NCBI GenBank assembly: GCA_017418975.1
Contig: JAFOMG010000023.1
Span: forward strand, 17,095-81,094
Length of the DNA: 64,000 bases
Direction: 5' to 3'
From: Sphingomonas sp.
GTDB lineage: Bacteria > Pseudomonadota > Alphaproteobacteria > Sphingomonadales > Sphingomonadaceae
Below the pieces are notes generated by a model that had not been told where the DNA came from, did not search any database, and saw only the letters and a list, made by a program, of their open reading frames with translations. The position numbers were made by a program, and so were the translations under genes. Below, one piece after another: positions 28,624 through 37,397 of the stretch; the stretch's first letter is position 1, and every line of letters begins with the position of its first letter.

Positions 28624-28655
28624 CTTCCTTCTCCCCTCAGGGGAGAAGGAAGTTT
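28624..28655 (+). terminator. Strong hairpin between the membrane-protein gene and pheT
   Basis: CTTCCTTCTCCCC-TCA-GGGGAGAAGGAAG is a perfect 13-bp stem with a 3-base loop followed by TTT on the plus strand. Located between convergent genes, it probably ends the plus-strand transcript and may also block pheT read-through. Confidence 0.65.
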
Positions 28656-28662
28656 GTCCGCC

Positions 28663-31089
28663 TCACCCTCGCAGCGCCGCGCCCAGCTTCGCCGCCGCGG
28701 CGACCACCTTGTCGGCGACTGCCCTCAGTTCCTCGTCGGTGAAGCTCTTCTCGCCCGGCTGGAGCGTGACTTCGATGGCGAGGCTCTTCTGGCCTTCCGG
28801 CACGCCGGCGCCGGTGAACAGGTCGAACAGCCGGGCATCGACGATCGCCGCCTTGTCCGCTCCCTTCACGGCGCGGACGAGATCGCCCGCGGCCAGGGCG
28901 TCCGGCACCAGGAAGGCGAAGTCGCGGGTCACGGCCTGGAGCGCGGGCGGCGTATAGGCCGTGCGCATGAAGCCGCTCCCGCCGCGCTTGGCGGGCAGCG
29001 CATCGAGATAGAGCTCGACCGCGGCGACATCGCCGTCGAGGTCGAACGCCTTGAGCACGCTCGGATGGACCATGCCGAACGCCGCCAGCACCGTCTTGGG
29101 CCCAAGCCGCAGCGTCGCCGACTGGCCCGGATGCCAGACTTCGCCGGCTTCACCCATCACCTGCAGGTTCGCCACCGGCGTGCCGGCGGCCTCAAGCAGC
29201 GCCAGCGCCTCGGCCTTGGCGTCGAACGCCGTGAAGGGCTGCGCCTTGCCGCCCTGCCAACCGCGCGGGGTCTTGGCGCCGGCCAGCAGCACGCCCAGCG
29301 TCACGCGTTCATCGAGATTCTTGGCGCTGTCCGCCAGATAGCGCCGGCCCAGCTCGAACAGGCGCACCGAAGCCGCCCCGCGCTTGAGGTTGCGCTCCGC
29401 TGCGCCGAGCAGGCCCGGCAGCAGCGACGGGCGCATCACCTTCATGTCCTCGCTGATCGGGTTGGCCAGCGTCCAGGCGCCGCCGCCGAACGGCGCCGCC
29501 TGGCCTTCCGAGACGAAGCTCCAGGTCACCGCTTCGTTCAGCCCGCGCGCCGCGGCGGTCCGCCGCAACCTGCGCTCGAGCTTCTGCTCGGGCGTCGCCG
29601 TCGGCCGGGCCACGCCGGGGAGGCGCGACAACGGCGTGGAGGGGACATGGTCGATGCCCTCGATGCGGATCACTTCCTCGACCAAGTCGGCCGGTCCGTC
29701 CACGTCGCGGCGCCAGCTCGGCGCGGTGACGCGCAGCGCGTCGAAGCCATCGGCCAGCTCGACCGGATCGCCATTGCCGTCGAGCGGCTGGACGGTGAAG
29801 CCGAGGCTCTCGAGGATCGCGACCTGGCGCGCCGCCGGTACGGCGAGGCCGCCCAGCGTCTCGGCGAGCGTCGGATCATAGCCGGTGGTCACGCCCACCC
29901 TCGGCAGCGTGCCGGCGCGCGTGACCTCGCTCGCCTTGCCGCCGCACAGCCGGGTCACCAGCCGCGTCGCGATCGCGATGCCGTCTTCGAGGAACGCGGG
30001 GTCGACGCCGCGTTCGAAGCGCGAGCGCGCGTCGCTGGTCAGCATCAGCTTCTGGCCGGCACGGGCGATATGGTCCGGATCGAAGAACGCGCATTCGATC
30101 ACGACGTCGGTGGTGGCGTCGGATACGCCGGTGTCCTCGCCGCCCATGATGCCGCCGATATCGTGCACGCCATTGTCGTCGGCGATCACCGTGATCGTCT
30201 CGTCGAGCGTGTAGGTCTTCTCGTTGAGCGCCAGCACCTGCTCGCCGGCCCTGGCCTTGCGCACCGTCAGCGCGCCCGAGAGCTTCGCCTTGTCATAGAC
30301 GTGCAGCGGGCGGCCGAGATCGATCATCACGTAATTGGTGATGTCGACCAGGGCCGAGATCGGCCGCTGGCCGATCGCCTTGAGCCGGCGCTGCATCCAT
30401 TCGGGCGAGGCGCCGTTGGTCACGCCGCGGACCGTCTGGCCATAATAGGCCGGGCACCCCTCGGGCGCCTCGATCTTCACCTCGGGGCCCGCGCCTTCGC
30501 CCTGCACCGGCTCGGCATCGAGCGGCTTGAGCGTGCCGATGCCCGCCGCGGCGAGGTCGCGCGCGATGCCGCGCACGCCCATGCAATCCTGGCGGTTCGG
30601 CGTGATCGAGATGTCGAACACCGGGTCGTTGAGTTCCGCATAATCGGCAAAGGCGGTGCCCACCGGCGCATCGGCCGGCAGCTCGATGATCCCGTCATGA
30701 TCGTCGCCGAGCTCCAGCTCGCGGGTCGAGCACATCATGCCGTTCGATTCGACGCCGCGCACCGCCGCGACCTTGAGCGCCATGCCATTGGCCGGCACCA
30801 CGGCGCCCGGCGTGCCGAGCACGCCGACCAGCCCGGCGCGCGCATTGGGCGCGCCGCAGACGACGGTCAGCACCTGCTCGCCGGTATCGACCGTGAGCAC
30901 TTGCAGCTTGTCGGCCTGGGGATGCCGCTCGGCGGTCAGCACCCTGGCGACGCGGAAGCCGTTCAGCTTCTCGCCCGGATTCTCCACGCCTTCCACTTCG
31001 AGGCCGACGCGGGTCAGCGCCTCCTCGATGTCGGTGAGCGAGGCGTTGGTATCGAGATGCTCCTTGAGCCAGCTCAGGGTGAACTTCAT
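28663..31089 (-). CDS. pheT: Phenylalanine--tRNA ligase beta subunit
   Basis: 808 residues, the normal size. In order: [14 protein letters not shown], the tRNA-binding EMAP-like domain ([20 protein letters not shown]), the B3/B4 editing domain, B5, the catalytic-like core and the C-terminal FDX anticodon-binding domain ([10 protein letters not shown] to the end). It pairs with PheS in the alpha2-beta2 enzyme that charges tRNA-Phe. ATG 31089 overlaps the pheS stop (ATGA); the frame is open further upstream inside pheS but has no family similarity. Confidence 0.98.
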   Translation of the reverse strand: MKFTLSWLKEHLDTNASLTDIEEALTRVGLEVEGVENPGEKLNGFRVARVLTAERHPQADKLQVLTVDTGEQVLTVVCGAPNARAGLVGVLGTPGAVVPANGMALKVAAVRGVESNGMMCSTRELELGDDHDGIIELPADAPVGTAFADYAELNDPVFDISITPNRQDCMGVRGIARDLAAAGIGTLKPLDAEPVQGEGAGPEVKIEAPEGCPAYYGQTVRGVTNGASPEWMQRRLKAIGQRPISALVDITNYVMIDLGRPLHVYDKAKLSGALTVRKARAGEQVLALNEKTYTLDETITVIADDNGVHDIGGIMGGEDTGVSDATTDVVIECAFFDPDHIARAGQKLMLTSDARSRFERGVDPAFLEDGIAIATRLVTRLCGGKASEVTRAGTLPRVGVTTGYDPTLAETLGGLAVPAARQVAILESLGFTVQPLDGNGDPVELADGFDALRVTAPSWRRDVDGPADLVEEVIRIEGIDHVPSTPLSRLPGVARPTATPEQKLERRLRRTAAARGLNEAVTWSFVSEGQAAPFGGGAWTLANPISEDMKVMRPSLLPGLLGAAERNLKRGAASVRLFELGRRYLADSAKNLDERVTLGVLLAGAKTPRGWQGGKAQPFTAFDAKAEALALLEAAGTPVANLQVMGEAGEVWHPGQSATLRLGPKTVLAAFGMVHPSVLKAFDLDGDVAAVELYLDALPAKRGGSGFMRTAYTPPALQAVTRDFAFLVPDALAAGDLVRAVKGADKAAIVDARLFDLFTGAGVPEGQKSLAIEVTLQPGEKSFTDEELRAVADKVVAAAAKLGAALRG

Positions 31090-32186
31090 GCGCCCACTCC
31101 CCCGCTCAGCGTGGGCACGTCGAGCGCCGAGAAGCCGTAATGCCTCAGCCAGCGCAGATCGCCGTCGAAGAAGGCGCGCAAATCGTCCATCCCATATTTG
31201 AGCATCGCCAGCCGGTCGACGCCGGTGCCGAAGGCAAAGCCCTGCCATTCGTTCGGATCGAGCCCGCAGGCCTCGATCACCTTGCGATGGACCATCCCGG
31301 AGCCGAGCACTTCCATCCAGCCGCCATTATCCGACTTGCGCGGATCGCCGCCGATCACGCGCTTGCCGTTCTGCCAGGTGAAGCCGACATCGACTTCGGC
31401 CGAAGGCTCGGTGAACGGGAAATAGCTCGGGCGCAGCCGCAGCACGATGTCGTCGCGCTCGAAGAACGCCTTGAGGAAGGTCTCGAGCGTCCATTTGAGA
31501 TGGCCGAGCGTGATCCCCTTGTCGATCACCAGTCCTTCGATCTGGTGGAACATCGGGGTGTGCGTAGCGTCGCTGTCCGAACGATAGACCCGGCCCGGCG
31601 CGATGATCCGGATCGGCGGCTTGCTCGCCACCATGGTGCGGATCTGCACCGGCGAAGTGTGGGTGCGCAGCAGATATTTCTGGCTGCCGTCCGCCTCGCG
31701 CGGGAAATAGAAGGTGTCGTGCATCGCCCGTGCCGGATGAGTCTCCGGGATGTTGAGCGCGGTGAAATTGTGCCAGTCGTCCTCGATCTCCGGGCCGGTG
31801 GCGACGGAGAAGCCCAGATCGGCGAAGATCTCGGCCAGCTCGTCCATCACCTGGCTCACCGGATGCACGCTGCCCGCCGCCACGCCGTCCACCGGCAACG
31901 TCATGTCGAGCGTCTCGTCGGCAAGCCGGGCGTCGAGCGCCGCCTTTTCCAGCGAGGCCTTGCGCGCGGCCAGCGCCTCGGTCACGGCCTCGCGCAGGCC
32001 GTGGATGCGCGGGCCCTGTTCCTGGCGCTCCTCGGGGCTCATCCCGCCCAGGGTCTTGAGCAGGGCGGTGATCGCCCCCTGCTTGCCGAGCGCGTGCACG
32101 CGCACCGCTTCGAGCGGCTCGAGCCCCGCCGCGGCATCGACCGCGCCGAGCAGGTCGGTGCGGAGCTGGTCCAGATCGGTCGTCAT
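31086..32186 (-). CDS. pheS: Phenylalanine--tRNA ligase alpha subunit
   Basis: 366 residues. An N-terminal coiled-coil (about 1-90) is followed by the class II catalytic domain: [32 protein letters not shown] (motif 1-2 region), [37 protein letters not shown] and the motif 3 region [21 protein letters not shown] 32186 has GAGG eight bases upstream; a TTG three bases earlier is less likely. Separated from rplT by a strong terminator, so pheST probably has its own promoter within 32190-32291 or depends on partial read-through. Confidence 0.98.
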   Translation of the reverse strand: MTTDLDQLRTDLLGAVDAAAGLEPLEAVRVHALGKQGAITALLKTLGGMSPEERQEQGPRIHGLREAVTEALAARKASLEKAALDARLADETLDMTLPVDGVAAGSVHPVSQVMDELAEIFADLGFSVATGPEIEDDWHNFTALNIPETHPARAMHDTFYFPREADGSQKYLLRTHTSPVQIRTMVASKPPIRIIAPGRVYRSDSDATHTPMFHQIEGLVIDKGITLGHLKWTLETFLKAFFERDDIVLRLRPSYFPFTEPSAEVDVGFTWQNGKRVIGGDPRKSDNGGWMEVLGSGMVHRKVIEACGLDPNEWQGFAFGTGVDRLAMLKYGMDDLRAFFDGDLRWLRHYGFSALDVPTLSGGVGA

Positions 32187-32230
32187 CAAATCCTCATTTG
32201 GTCGAGGGAGCCTCTAGCGGGGGCGGGGGC

Positions 32231-32265
32231 AAAGAAAAAGGGCGCCGGTGTTGCCACCGGCGCCC
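32231..32265 (-). terminator. Rho-independent terminator after rplT
   Basis: On the minus strand: GGGCGCCGGTG-GCAA-CACCGGCGCCC followed by TTTTTCTTT. The perfect 11-bp stem, tetraloop and T tract make it textbook. It lies between rplT and pheS and would partly or fully uncouple the ribosomal protein genes from the tRNA synthetase genes. Confidence 0.92.
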
Positions 32266-32291
32266 CATTTTCTCGTACTCGCTCAGGTCGC

Positions 32292-32657
32292 TCAGGCGGC
32301 CTGGGGCAGAGCCGCCTTCGCCTGCGCGATGATGGCGGTAAAGGCTTCGCCCTCGTGCATCGCGATATCGGCCAGGACCTTGCGGTCCAGCTCGATGCCG
32401 GCGAGCTTCAGCCCGTGCATGAACTGCGAATAGGTCAGGCCCTCGGCGCGGACGCCGGCGTTGATGCGCTGGATCCACAGACCACGGAAGGTCCGCTTCT
32501 TAACCTTGCGGTCGCGATAGGCGTACTGGCCGGCCTTCTCGACGGCCTGGCGGGCGATGCGGATCGTGTTCTTGCGACGACCGCGATAGCCCTTTGCCTG
32601 CTCCAGGATGTTCTTGTGCTTGGCCTTGGTGGTAACACCACGCTTAACTCGTGCCAT
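32292..32657 (-). CDS. rplT: 50S ribosomal protein L20
   Basis: 121 residues, standard length. Begins [18 protein letters not shown] and includes [17 protein letters not shown] and [20 protein letters not shown], all diagnostic of L20. It binds 23S rRNA early in 50S assembly. It follows rpmI by 14 bases. infC, which often precedes rpmI, is not adjacent here; hisN is upstream instead. Confidence 0.99.
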   Translation of the reverse strand: MARVKRGVTTKAKHKNILEQAKGYRGRRKNTIRIARQAVEKAGQYAYRDRKVKKRTFRGLWIQRINAGVRAEGLTYSQFMHGLKLAGIELDRKVLADIAMHEGEAFTAIIAQAKAALPQAA

Positions 32658-32671
32658 TTCTCAGGCCCTCC

Positions 32672-32875
32672 TTACTTCAGACCGTAGGGCGCCCATGCCT
32701 TGATGTGCGCGACATCGGCATCGGCGAGCACGGAGGTGCCGCGGTTCTGGCGGATATACTTGGCGTTGTGGCTGATCAGCCGGTGGCGCTTGCCGGCCAC
32801 ACCGTGCTTCACCTTGCCGGTGGCGGTGAGCTTGAAGCGCTTCTTCACGCCGCTCTTCGTCTTGAGCTTGGGCAT
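32672..32875 (-). CDS. rpmI: 50S ribosomal protein L35
   Basis: 67 residues, very basic; MPKLKTKSGVKKRFKLTATG is the L35 signature. Start ATG 32875 is preceded by AAGGAGACG on the minus strand, a good ribosome-binding site. First gene of the rpmI-rplT operon; its promoter must lie in the 219-base gap to hisN. Confidence 0.98.
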   Translation of the reverse strand: MPKLKTKSGVKKRFKLTATGKVKHGVAGKRHRLISHNAKYIRQNRGTSVLADADVAHIKAWAPYGLK

Positions 32876-33045
32876 TTTCGTCTCCTTGAGTTCGACGATT
32901 GCGGACACGCGCGGCAGCCCATTCAGCCGGCGCATCCCTACGATCGCGGAAAGCGGGCCCCCTAGCGCAAAGCCCCGACCGGCGCAACCCGAGTCGGAAA
33001 CCGGCTTGCTCCCTCGCCGTCCGCCAGGCCGCGCAAGGAGAAGTG

Positions 33046-33070
33046 CGGGAGGGAAGAACCGGCCCTCCCG
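33046..33070 (-). terminator. Possible hisN terminator stem
   Basis: CGGGAGGG and CCCTCCCG form an 8-bp perfect stem with a 9-base loop, 25 bases past the hisN stop on the minus strand. It lacks a clean T tract (CACTTCTCC follows), so termination is only a suggestion. Confidence 0.35.
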
Positions 33071-33094
33071 TGGCGTAAACTTTCGAGTCGCGGC

Positions 33095-33889
33095 TCAATG
33101 GCCGTGATCATGCCCCCGGCAGGCCAGTGCCTCGAGGATATCGTCGATCCGCGCCGGGTCGCCGGCGGCGATCACCTCGCCATTGCTCCCGGCGTGCAGG
33201 GGATCGCCCTGCCAGTCGCACATCCGCCCGCCCGCGCCCTCAACGATGGGGACCAGCGCGGCGAAGTCGTGCAGCTTGAGCCCCGCCTCGACGACAATGT
33301 CCATCCAGCCGCTCGCGACGCAGCCATAATTATAGCAGTCGCCGCCCAGCACCGTGCTCATCACCGCGCCGTCGAGATGCTCGAAGGCATGGAGCTGGTC
33401 GTCGCCGAACAGCGCCGGCGAAGTGGTGGCGAGGATCGCCTGGTCGAGGTCGCGGCAGCGGCGCGTCGCGGCCGGCGCGCCGTTGAACAGGGTCGGCCGC
33501 CCCGCCACGCCCAGCCAGCGCTCCCGCGTCACCGGCTGGTCGAGGATGCCGAGCAGCGGCCAGCCATCCTCGATCAGCGCGATCAGCGTGCCGAAGATCG
33601 GGCGGCCGGCGATGAAGGCGCGCGTGCCGTCGATCGGATCGAGCACCCACAGGCGCCCGCTCGTTCCTTCGCGCGTGCCGAACTCCTCGCCCTGGATGCC
33701 GTCCATCGGGCGCTCGGCGACGATCAGCCGGCGCATCGCTTCCTCGGCGGCGCGATCGGCAAGAGTGACCGGGGACTGGTCGTCCTTGGCCTCGAGGCCG
33801 TGGGCGCCGCGGAAATAGGGGAGGATCGCCGCGCCCGCCGCATCGGCAAGGCGTTCGGCAAGGGCGATATCGGCTGCGGTCACGGGCAT
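33095..33889 (-). CDS. hisN: Histidinol-phosphatase of the inositol monophosphatase family
   Basis: 264 residues of the IMPase superfamily. Metal-binding motifs: GEEFG (Glu), WVLDPIDGTRAFI (DPIDGT) and the C-terminal WMDIVVEAGLKLHDFAALVP (xxDxxxxxxLxxxDxA). The length and the RAFIAGRP stretch after DPIDGT fit the HisN-type histidinol-phosphatase group of Alphaproteobacteria (dephosphorylating histidinol-P in histidine synthesis) better than suhB. Ends with a His-rich tail (CRGHDHGH). Start ATG 33889 is the first that keeps the family N-terminus. Divergent from pldA. Confidence 0.85.
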   Translation of the reverse strand: MPVTAADIALAERLADAAGAAILPYFRGAHGLEAKDDQSPVTLADRAAEEAMRRLIVAERPMDGIQGEEFGTREGTSGRLWVLDPIDGTRAFIAGRPIFGTLIALIEDGWPLLGILDQPVTRERWLGVAGRPTLFNGAPAATRRCRDLDQAILATTSPALFGDDQLHAFEHLDGAVMSTVLGGDCYNYGCVASGWMDIVVEAGLKLHDFAALVPIVEGAGGRMCDWQGDPLHAGSNGEVIAAGDPARIDDILEALACRGHDHGH

Positions 33890-33955
33890 TCGACACGCCC
33901 TAGCCCCGAGATTTTGACTCGCCAAGGTCACAAAGCCCTGCCACTCAACCGGCCG

Positions 33956-35020
33956 ATGCGCCGCCGCCTGCTGATTCCGATCGCGTTCCTCGCCGCCACG
34001 CCCGCCGCGGCCCAGGGCCTGCGCGCCGTGCCTGCCCAGCCCGCCTCGGAGGCGGAGGCGCTGCGCGGCGTCGAGGTCTTCCTGGTCAACGAGGGCGATC
34101 TGGCGGTCACCGATGCCGGCCCGCGCGAGATCGAGGTCACCGCGGTGGACGGCACGCGCCTGGTGCTCGAGCGCGCGCCCGGCCCGCTGCCCACCGTCGC
34201 GCCGCACGGCTTCGCCAAGGCGCGCTACGTGCCGGTGAGCGTGGCCGGCCGCGCGGTGCCGCCCACCGAGCAGCACGCCGCCGCCGAGATCCCGCAGGGG
34301 GAGGCGGTAGTGCAGAGCGCGACCGGCAGCTCGGCCGCCTTTGTCGACCGGTTCGAGCCGCACGAGCCGATCTATGGCGCGTTCGGCCTGAAGGATGCCG
34401 GCGGCAAGTTGCAGGTGAGCTTCGCCTTCCGCCCGTTCGGCGAGAAGGCGCCGCTCAAGCTCGGCAATCTGCGCTTCGCCTATACCCAGACGATGTTCTG
34501 GGCGCTGAACCGGCCTTCGGGGCCGTTCCGCTCGACCAATTACAGCCCCGAAGTCTATGCCGACATTCCCTTCGACGACACCACCAAGGTGGCGCTCGGC
34601 TATCGCCATGATTCGAACGGGCGCGGCGTGGCCGACTCGGTCGATCTCAACCGGGTGTTCCTGCGCGCCGAGAAGCGCTTCGACCTGGGCGGCGACTGGC
34701 ATCTCGACGTCGCGCCCCAGGCCTGGTTCTATCTCGGCCGGCTGGGCACCGCGCCGGACGTGAAGAACTATTTCGGCTATACCAGCCTCACCGCCGCGAT
34801 CGGCCAGCAGGACGGGTTGAAGCTTTCGCTCACCGGTCGCGGCAATTTCGAGACGGGCAAGGGCGCGGCCGAATTGTTCGTCTCCTATCCGCTGGCGCGG
34901 ATTGCCAAGGGAGTGGGCTTCTATATCTTCGGCCAGGCCTTCACCGGCTATGGCGAGGCGCTGGACGACTATCGCCGGAACGACACCCATGCCCGGATCG
35001 GCATCGCGCTGACGCGCTAG
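33956..35020 (+). CDS. pldA: Outer-membrane phospholipase A (OMPLA-like)
   Basis: 354 residues. The signal peptide ends AATPAAAQ, and a ~110-residue N-terminal extension precedes the phospholipase A1 barrel. The barrel has FAYTQTMFWALNRPSGPFRSTNY, matching the YTQ/W region, and the catalytic HDSNG with His218 and Ser220; RVFLRAEKRF follows. E. coli PldA also needs Asn156 as third catalytic residue; its equivalent is probably in the DLNRVFLR strand. OMPLA hydrolyses phospholipids that reach the outer leaflet when the outer membrane is damaged. Start ATG 33956 begins the signal peptide. Followed after 30 bases by a secreted peroxiredoxin, possibly cotranscribed. Confidence 0.85.
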   Translation: MRRRLLIPIAFLAATPAAAQGLRAVPAQPASEAEALRGVEVFLVNEGDLAVTDAGPREIEVTAVDGTRLVLERAPGPLPTVAPHGFAKARYVPVSVAGRAVPPTEQHAAAEIPQGEAVVQSATGSSAAFVDRFEPHEPIYGAFGLKDAGGKLQVSFAFRPFGEKAPLKLGNLRFAYTQTMFWALNRPSGPFRSTNYSPEVYADIPFDDTTKVALGYRHDSNGRGVADSVDLNRVFLRAEKRFDLGGDWHLDVAPQAWFYLGRLGTAPDVKNYFGYTSLTAAIGQQDGLKLSLTGRGNFETGKGAAELFVSYPLARIAKGVGFYIFGQAFTGYGEALDDYRRNDTHARIGIALTR

Positions 35021-35050
35021 CCGCCGGCAACGACATTCAGGAGGATCGCC

Positions 35051-35596
35051 ATGCGCAAATTGCTGATCGCCGCCGCCGCCCTGTCGCTCGCCGTGCCGGC
35101 CATGGCCACGCTCAAGCCCGGCCAGCGCGCGCCCGACTTCACCGCCCCCGGCGCGATGGCGGGCAAGCCCTTCACGGTCGACCTCAAGGCGGCGCTGAAG
35201 AAGGGGCCGGTCGTCCTCTATTTCTTCCCCGCCGCCTTCACCGAAGGCTGCAATGCCGAAGCGCATGCCTTTGCCGAGGCGCTGCCCGATTTCCAGAAGG
35301 CCGGCGCCAGCGTGATCGGGATGACCGCGGGCAATATCGACAAGCTCGAGGCCTTTTCGGCGGAGAAATGCGCCGGCAAGTTCGCCGTCGCCGCCGCCAG
35401 CCCCGAGATCGTCAAGGCCTATGACGTCCAGCTGACCCGGCCCGACGGCACCGCCACCAAGATCACCAGCCGGACCTCCTATGTGATCGCGCCGGACGGC
35501 AAGCTGCTCTTCGTCCATTCGGACATGAGCCCGGCGGGGCATATCCGGCTCTCGCTGGAAGCCGTCCAGAAATACCGGGCCGCGCACAGGCACTGA
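35051..35596 (+). CDS. Secreted peroxiredoxin (AhpC/TSA-like)
   Basis: 181 residues; AGGAGGA ribosome-binding site. The signal peptide (LLIAAAALSLAVPAMA) makes it periplasmic, unlike typical cytoplasmic AhpC. The thioredoxin-fold motif PAAFTEGC fits PxxxTxxC with peroxidatic Cys67; Thr64 is present, and the usual Arg lies downstream in SRTSYVI. A second cysteine (C102, in EKCAGKF) could resolve the sulfenic acid. It would reduce H2O2 or lipid peroxides in the periplasm, and a link with the adjacent phospholipase suggests membrane-lipid repair (inference). Confidence 0.88.
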   Translation: MRKLLIAAAALSLAVPAMATLKPGQRAPDFTAPGAMAGKPFTVDLKAALKKGPVVLYFFPAAFTEGCNAEAHAFAEALPDFQKAGASVIGMTAGNIDKLEAFSAEKCAGKFAVAAASPEIVKAYDVQLTRPDGTATKITSRTSYVIAPDGKLLFVHSDMSPAGHIRLSLEAVQKYRAAHRH

Positions 35597-35732
35597 TCTC
35601 CGGAGCCGGTATTTTCACGAGTCCGCAAGCTTTGCTCACCGGATATTAGCAGTTGGGGCCTAGTCTGCACGGCGTGGCGGTGCTGCGGGTCGGCACCGTC
35701 GGGACCAAATTTCTGGTGAGGAATTGAGGCAG

Positions 35733-36752
35733 ATGGTCGCGGCCAAGGCCGTTCGGGTGGCAAGCGGTTCCCAGGCCGCACGTGGCCTGTACGACCGCAT
35801 CGGAGAATTTCTGATAGACCAGCGGCTGGATCCCGATCCGGCCAATTATGCTTTCGCCTATCAGCTTCTCGCCAACCCCGATGGCCCGCTCGCCCGGGCG
35901 GTGCACGCGCTGACCGATGGCGGCGTCCGCCTCACCCGGCGCGACATCGAGACGCTGGGGTGCGACGCGCAGCCCGTCGCGGGCATGCCCACCGCCACGA
36001 TCGAGAAGGCCCAGGGGCTGGTCGCCCAGACCCAGATGCAGGTCGAGGGCTTTCAGGACATGGTCACGGCCATGCGCGCCGAGACGAAGGATTTCGGCCG
36101 CGACCTTGCCGCCAGCGCGCAGGCGATGCGCAGCTCGGGCGGCGACGATATCGAGATCGCCCGCATCACCGCGACGATGCTCGAGCGGGTCCGCAACGCC
36201 GAGGAGCGGCTGGAGACCGCCAATCGCGAGGCCAGCGAGCTGCGCACCAAGCTGGAGGAGGCGCGCGACAATGCGCGCCGCGATCCGTTGACCGGCCTGC
36301 CCAATCGCCGCGCCTTCGAGGAGGCCTATGCCGCCCAGGCCTCGGCGGGCGCGCGGATCTGCATGGCGGTGTGCGATGTCGATCACTTCAAGTCGGTCAA
36401 CGACCGGTTCGGCCATGTCGTCGGCGACCGGGTGCTCAAGGCGCTCGGCGAAGCGCTGTCCGACACCTGCAAGGGCCATCTCGTCGCGCGCTATGGCGGC
36501 GAGGAGTTCGTCGTCCTGTTCACCGGCCTCGACCTGATGGCGGCGCGCGAAGTGCTCGACCGGGCCCGCCTCGCCGTCTCCGCCAAGCGCTATCGCCTGC
36601 GCGAGACCGACGCGCCGCTGGGCGAGATCACCTTTTCCGCCGGCCTCAGCCCGGCGGCCCAGGGCGAAGTGTTCGGCACCGTGTTCCACCGCGCCGACCA
36701 GCTTTGCTACGCCGCCAAGAATGGCGGCCGCAACTGCGTCCGCGTCGATTGA
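35733..36752 (+). CDS. Diguanylate cyclase (GGDEF domain)
   Basis: 339 residues from ATG 35733, with GAGG seven bases upstream (a TTG at 35724 is also in frame). An N-terminal helical region of about 170 residues, ending in a coiled coil (MLERVRNAEERLETANREAS), is a likely dimerisation/sensor module of unknown type. The GGDEF domain starts RDPLTGLPNRRAF and has an intact active site GGEEF at residues 255-259. The allosteric RxxD I-site is not present upstream of GGEEF (CKGHLVAR occupies it), so product inhibition may be weak. No membrane segment; it is cytoplasmic. Makes c-di-GMP, which controls motility and biofilm. Confidence 0.93.
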   Translation: MVAAKAVRVASGSQAARGLYDRIGEFLIDQRLDPDPANYAFAYQLLANPDGPLARAVHALTDGGVRLTRRDIETLGCDAQPVAGMPTATIEKAQGLVAQTQMQVEGFQDMVTAMRAETKDFGRDLAASAQAMRSSGGDDIEIARITATMLERVRNAEERLETANREASELRTKLEEARDNARRDPLTGLPNRRAFEEAYAAQASAGARICMAVCDVDHFKSVNDRFGHVVGDRVLKALGEALSDTCKGHLVARYGGEEFVVLFTGLDLMAAREVLDRARLAVSAKRYRLRETDAPLGEITFSAGLSPAAQGEVFGTVFHRADQLCYAAKNGGRNCVRVD

Positions 36753-36759
36753 TCGGAAT

Positions 36760-36784
36760 CGGACAGTCGCTGTCCGCCTTTGAT
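36760..36784 (+). terminator. Short stem after the diguanylate cyclase gene
   Basis: CGGACAG-TCG-CTGTCCG, a perfect 7-bp stem, is followed by CCTTTGATT, eight bases after the stop. A weak intrinsic terminator is plausible. Confidence 0.45.
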
Positions 36785-36822
36785 TGGGAAATTACACCAT
36801 AGCTTGGTGTGGAATTTCCCAA
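36784..36822. promoter_or_regulatory. Long palindrome upstream of a sigma-54-type promoter (candidate enhancer)
   Basis: TTGGGAAATT-ACACCA-TAGCT-TGGTGT-GG-AATTTCCCAA: 10-bp outer and 6-bp inner arms pair perfectly, with only a 2-base bulge. The centre is about 98 bases upstream of the start point predicted from the -24/-12 element at 36874, the usual distance for an activator (bEBP) site. It could alternatively belong to the preceding gene's transcript end. Confidence 0.5.
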
Positions 36823-36873
36823 CCGCGCGTAACTTTCTTACTCGCGCTCAATGAAATCAATCACTTAGAAAAC

Positions 36874-36889
36874 TGGCACGCTCCCTGCA
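36874..36889 (+). promoter_or_regulatory. Sigma-54 (RpoN) type -24/-12 promoter
   Basis: TGGCACG-CTCC-CTGCA matches the TGGCACG-N4-TTGCA consensus in all but one position, and GG and GC are exactly 10 bases apart. The predicted start is near 36900, giving a leader of about 50 bases before the ATG at 36951. Confidence 0.75.
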
Positions 36890-36950
36890 ATCCATCTGGC
36901 ATCGGCAACGCCGGATGGTCCGGCAACCGACAATACAGGGAGTAACTATC

Positions 36951-37058
36951 ATGGCCGTTCGTATCAGCTCGTTCCAGCACAGCGTTGCCGTCATCGGCGC
37001 CGTCGTCCTCACCTATGCCATCGTGCTCTTCTCCTCGCCCGTGGTTCCGATCGCGTGA
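36951..37058 (+). CDS. Tiny predicted membrane/exported protein (35 aa)
   Basis: MAVRISSFQHSVAVIGAVVL is followed by a hydrophobic end (TYAIVLFSSPVVPIA): one membrane-spanning or signal-like segment of about 24 residues behind a short basic N-terminus. A good ribosome-binding site (AGGGAG) sits seven bases before the ATG. It is the first gene after the sigma-54-type promoter and upstream palindrome. No known family recognised. The translation signals and placement argue that it is real; the sequence alone cannot say whether it is a membrane peptide or an exported one (SSPVVPIA could be a cleavage region). Confidence 0.6.
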   Translation: MAVRISSFQHSVAVIGAVVLTYAIVLFSSPVVPIA

Positions 37059-37093
37059 CCCGTAGCGGTCAGCACGGAACGGAGAGGATAAGC

Positions 37094-37189
37094 ATGACGC
37101 GCAGCCTGATGATCGGGATGGCCTCCTTCGCCATCACCGCAATGGCGATCGCCACGGTCGGCCTGCAGGGTTTCAGCCACTTCGGCTGA
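37094..37189 (+). CDS. Second tiny predicted membrane protein (31 aa)
   Basis: MTRSLMIGMASFAITAMAIA then TVGLQGFSHFG: a basic start, a single hydrophobic helix and a polar aromatic tail. GGAGAGG lies seven bases upstream of the ATG. It begins 35 bases after the 35-residue ORF and would be on the same sigma-54-dependent transcript. No family recognised. Codon usage is normal for this genome. Confidence 0.55.
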   Translation: MTRSLMIGMASFAITAMAIATVGLQGFSHFG

Positions 37190-37397
37190 ACCCTGCCGGA
37201 CCGCCCGGCGGCGGCCCCCAACTCCGGCGGAAGCTCGGCCCGCCTTATGGTTTCCCCAGGCATTCCATCCGGATGCCGCGAAGCTCGAAACCGCCGAGAA
37301 ACCCGTGACGCGCTCCGGACATGAGCGCGGGACTTCAGCCCGGACTCCATCGCGGCCGTGCCGCCACCGCGCCCATCACGGCGCGCCGGCCGGCGCG

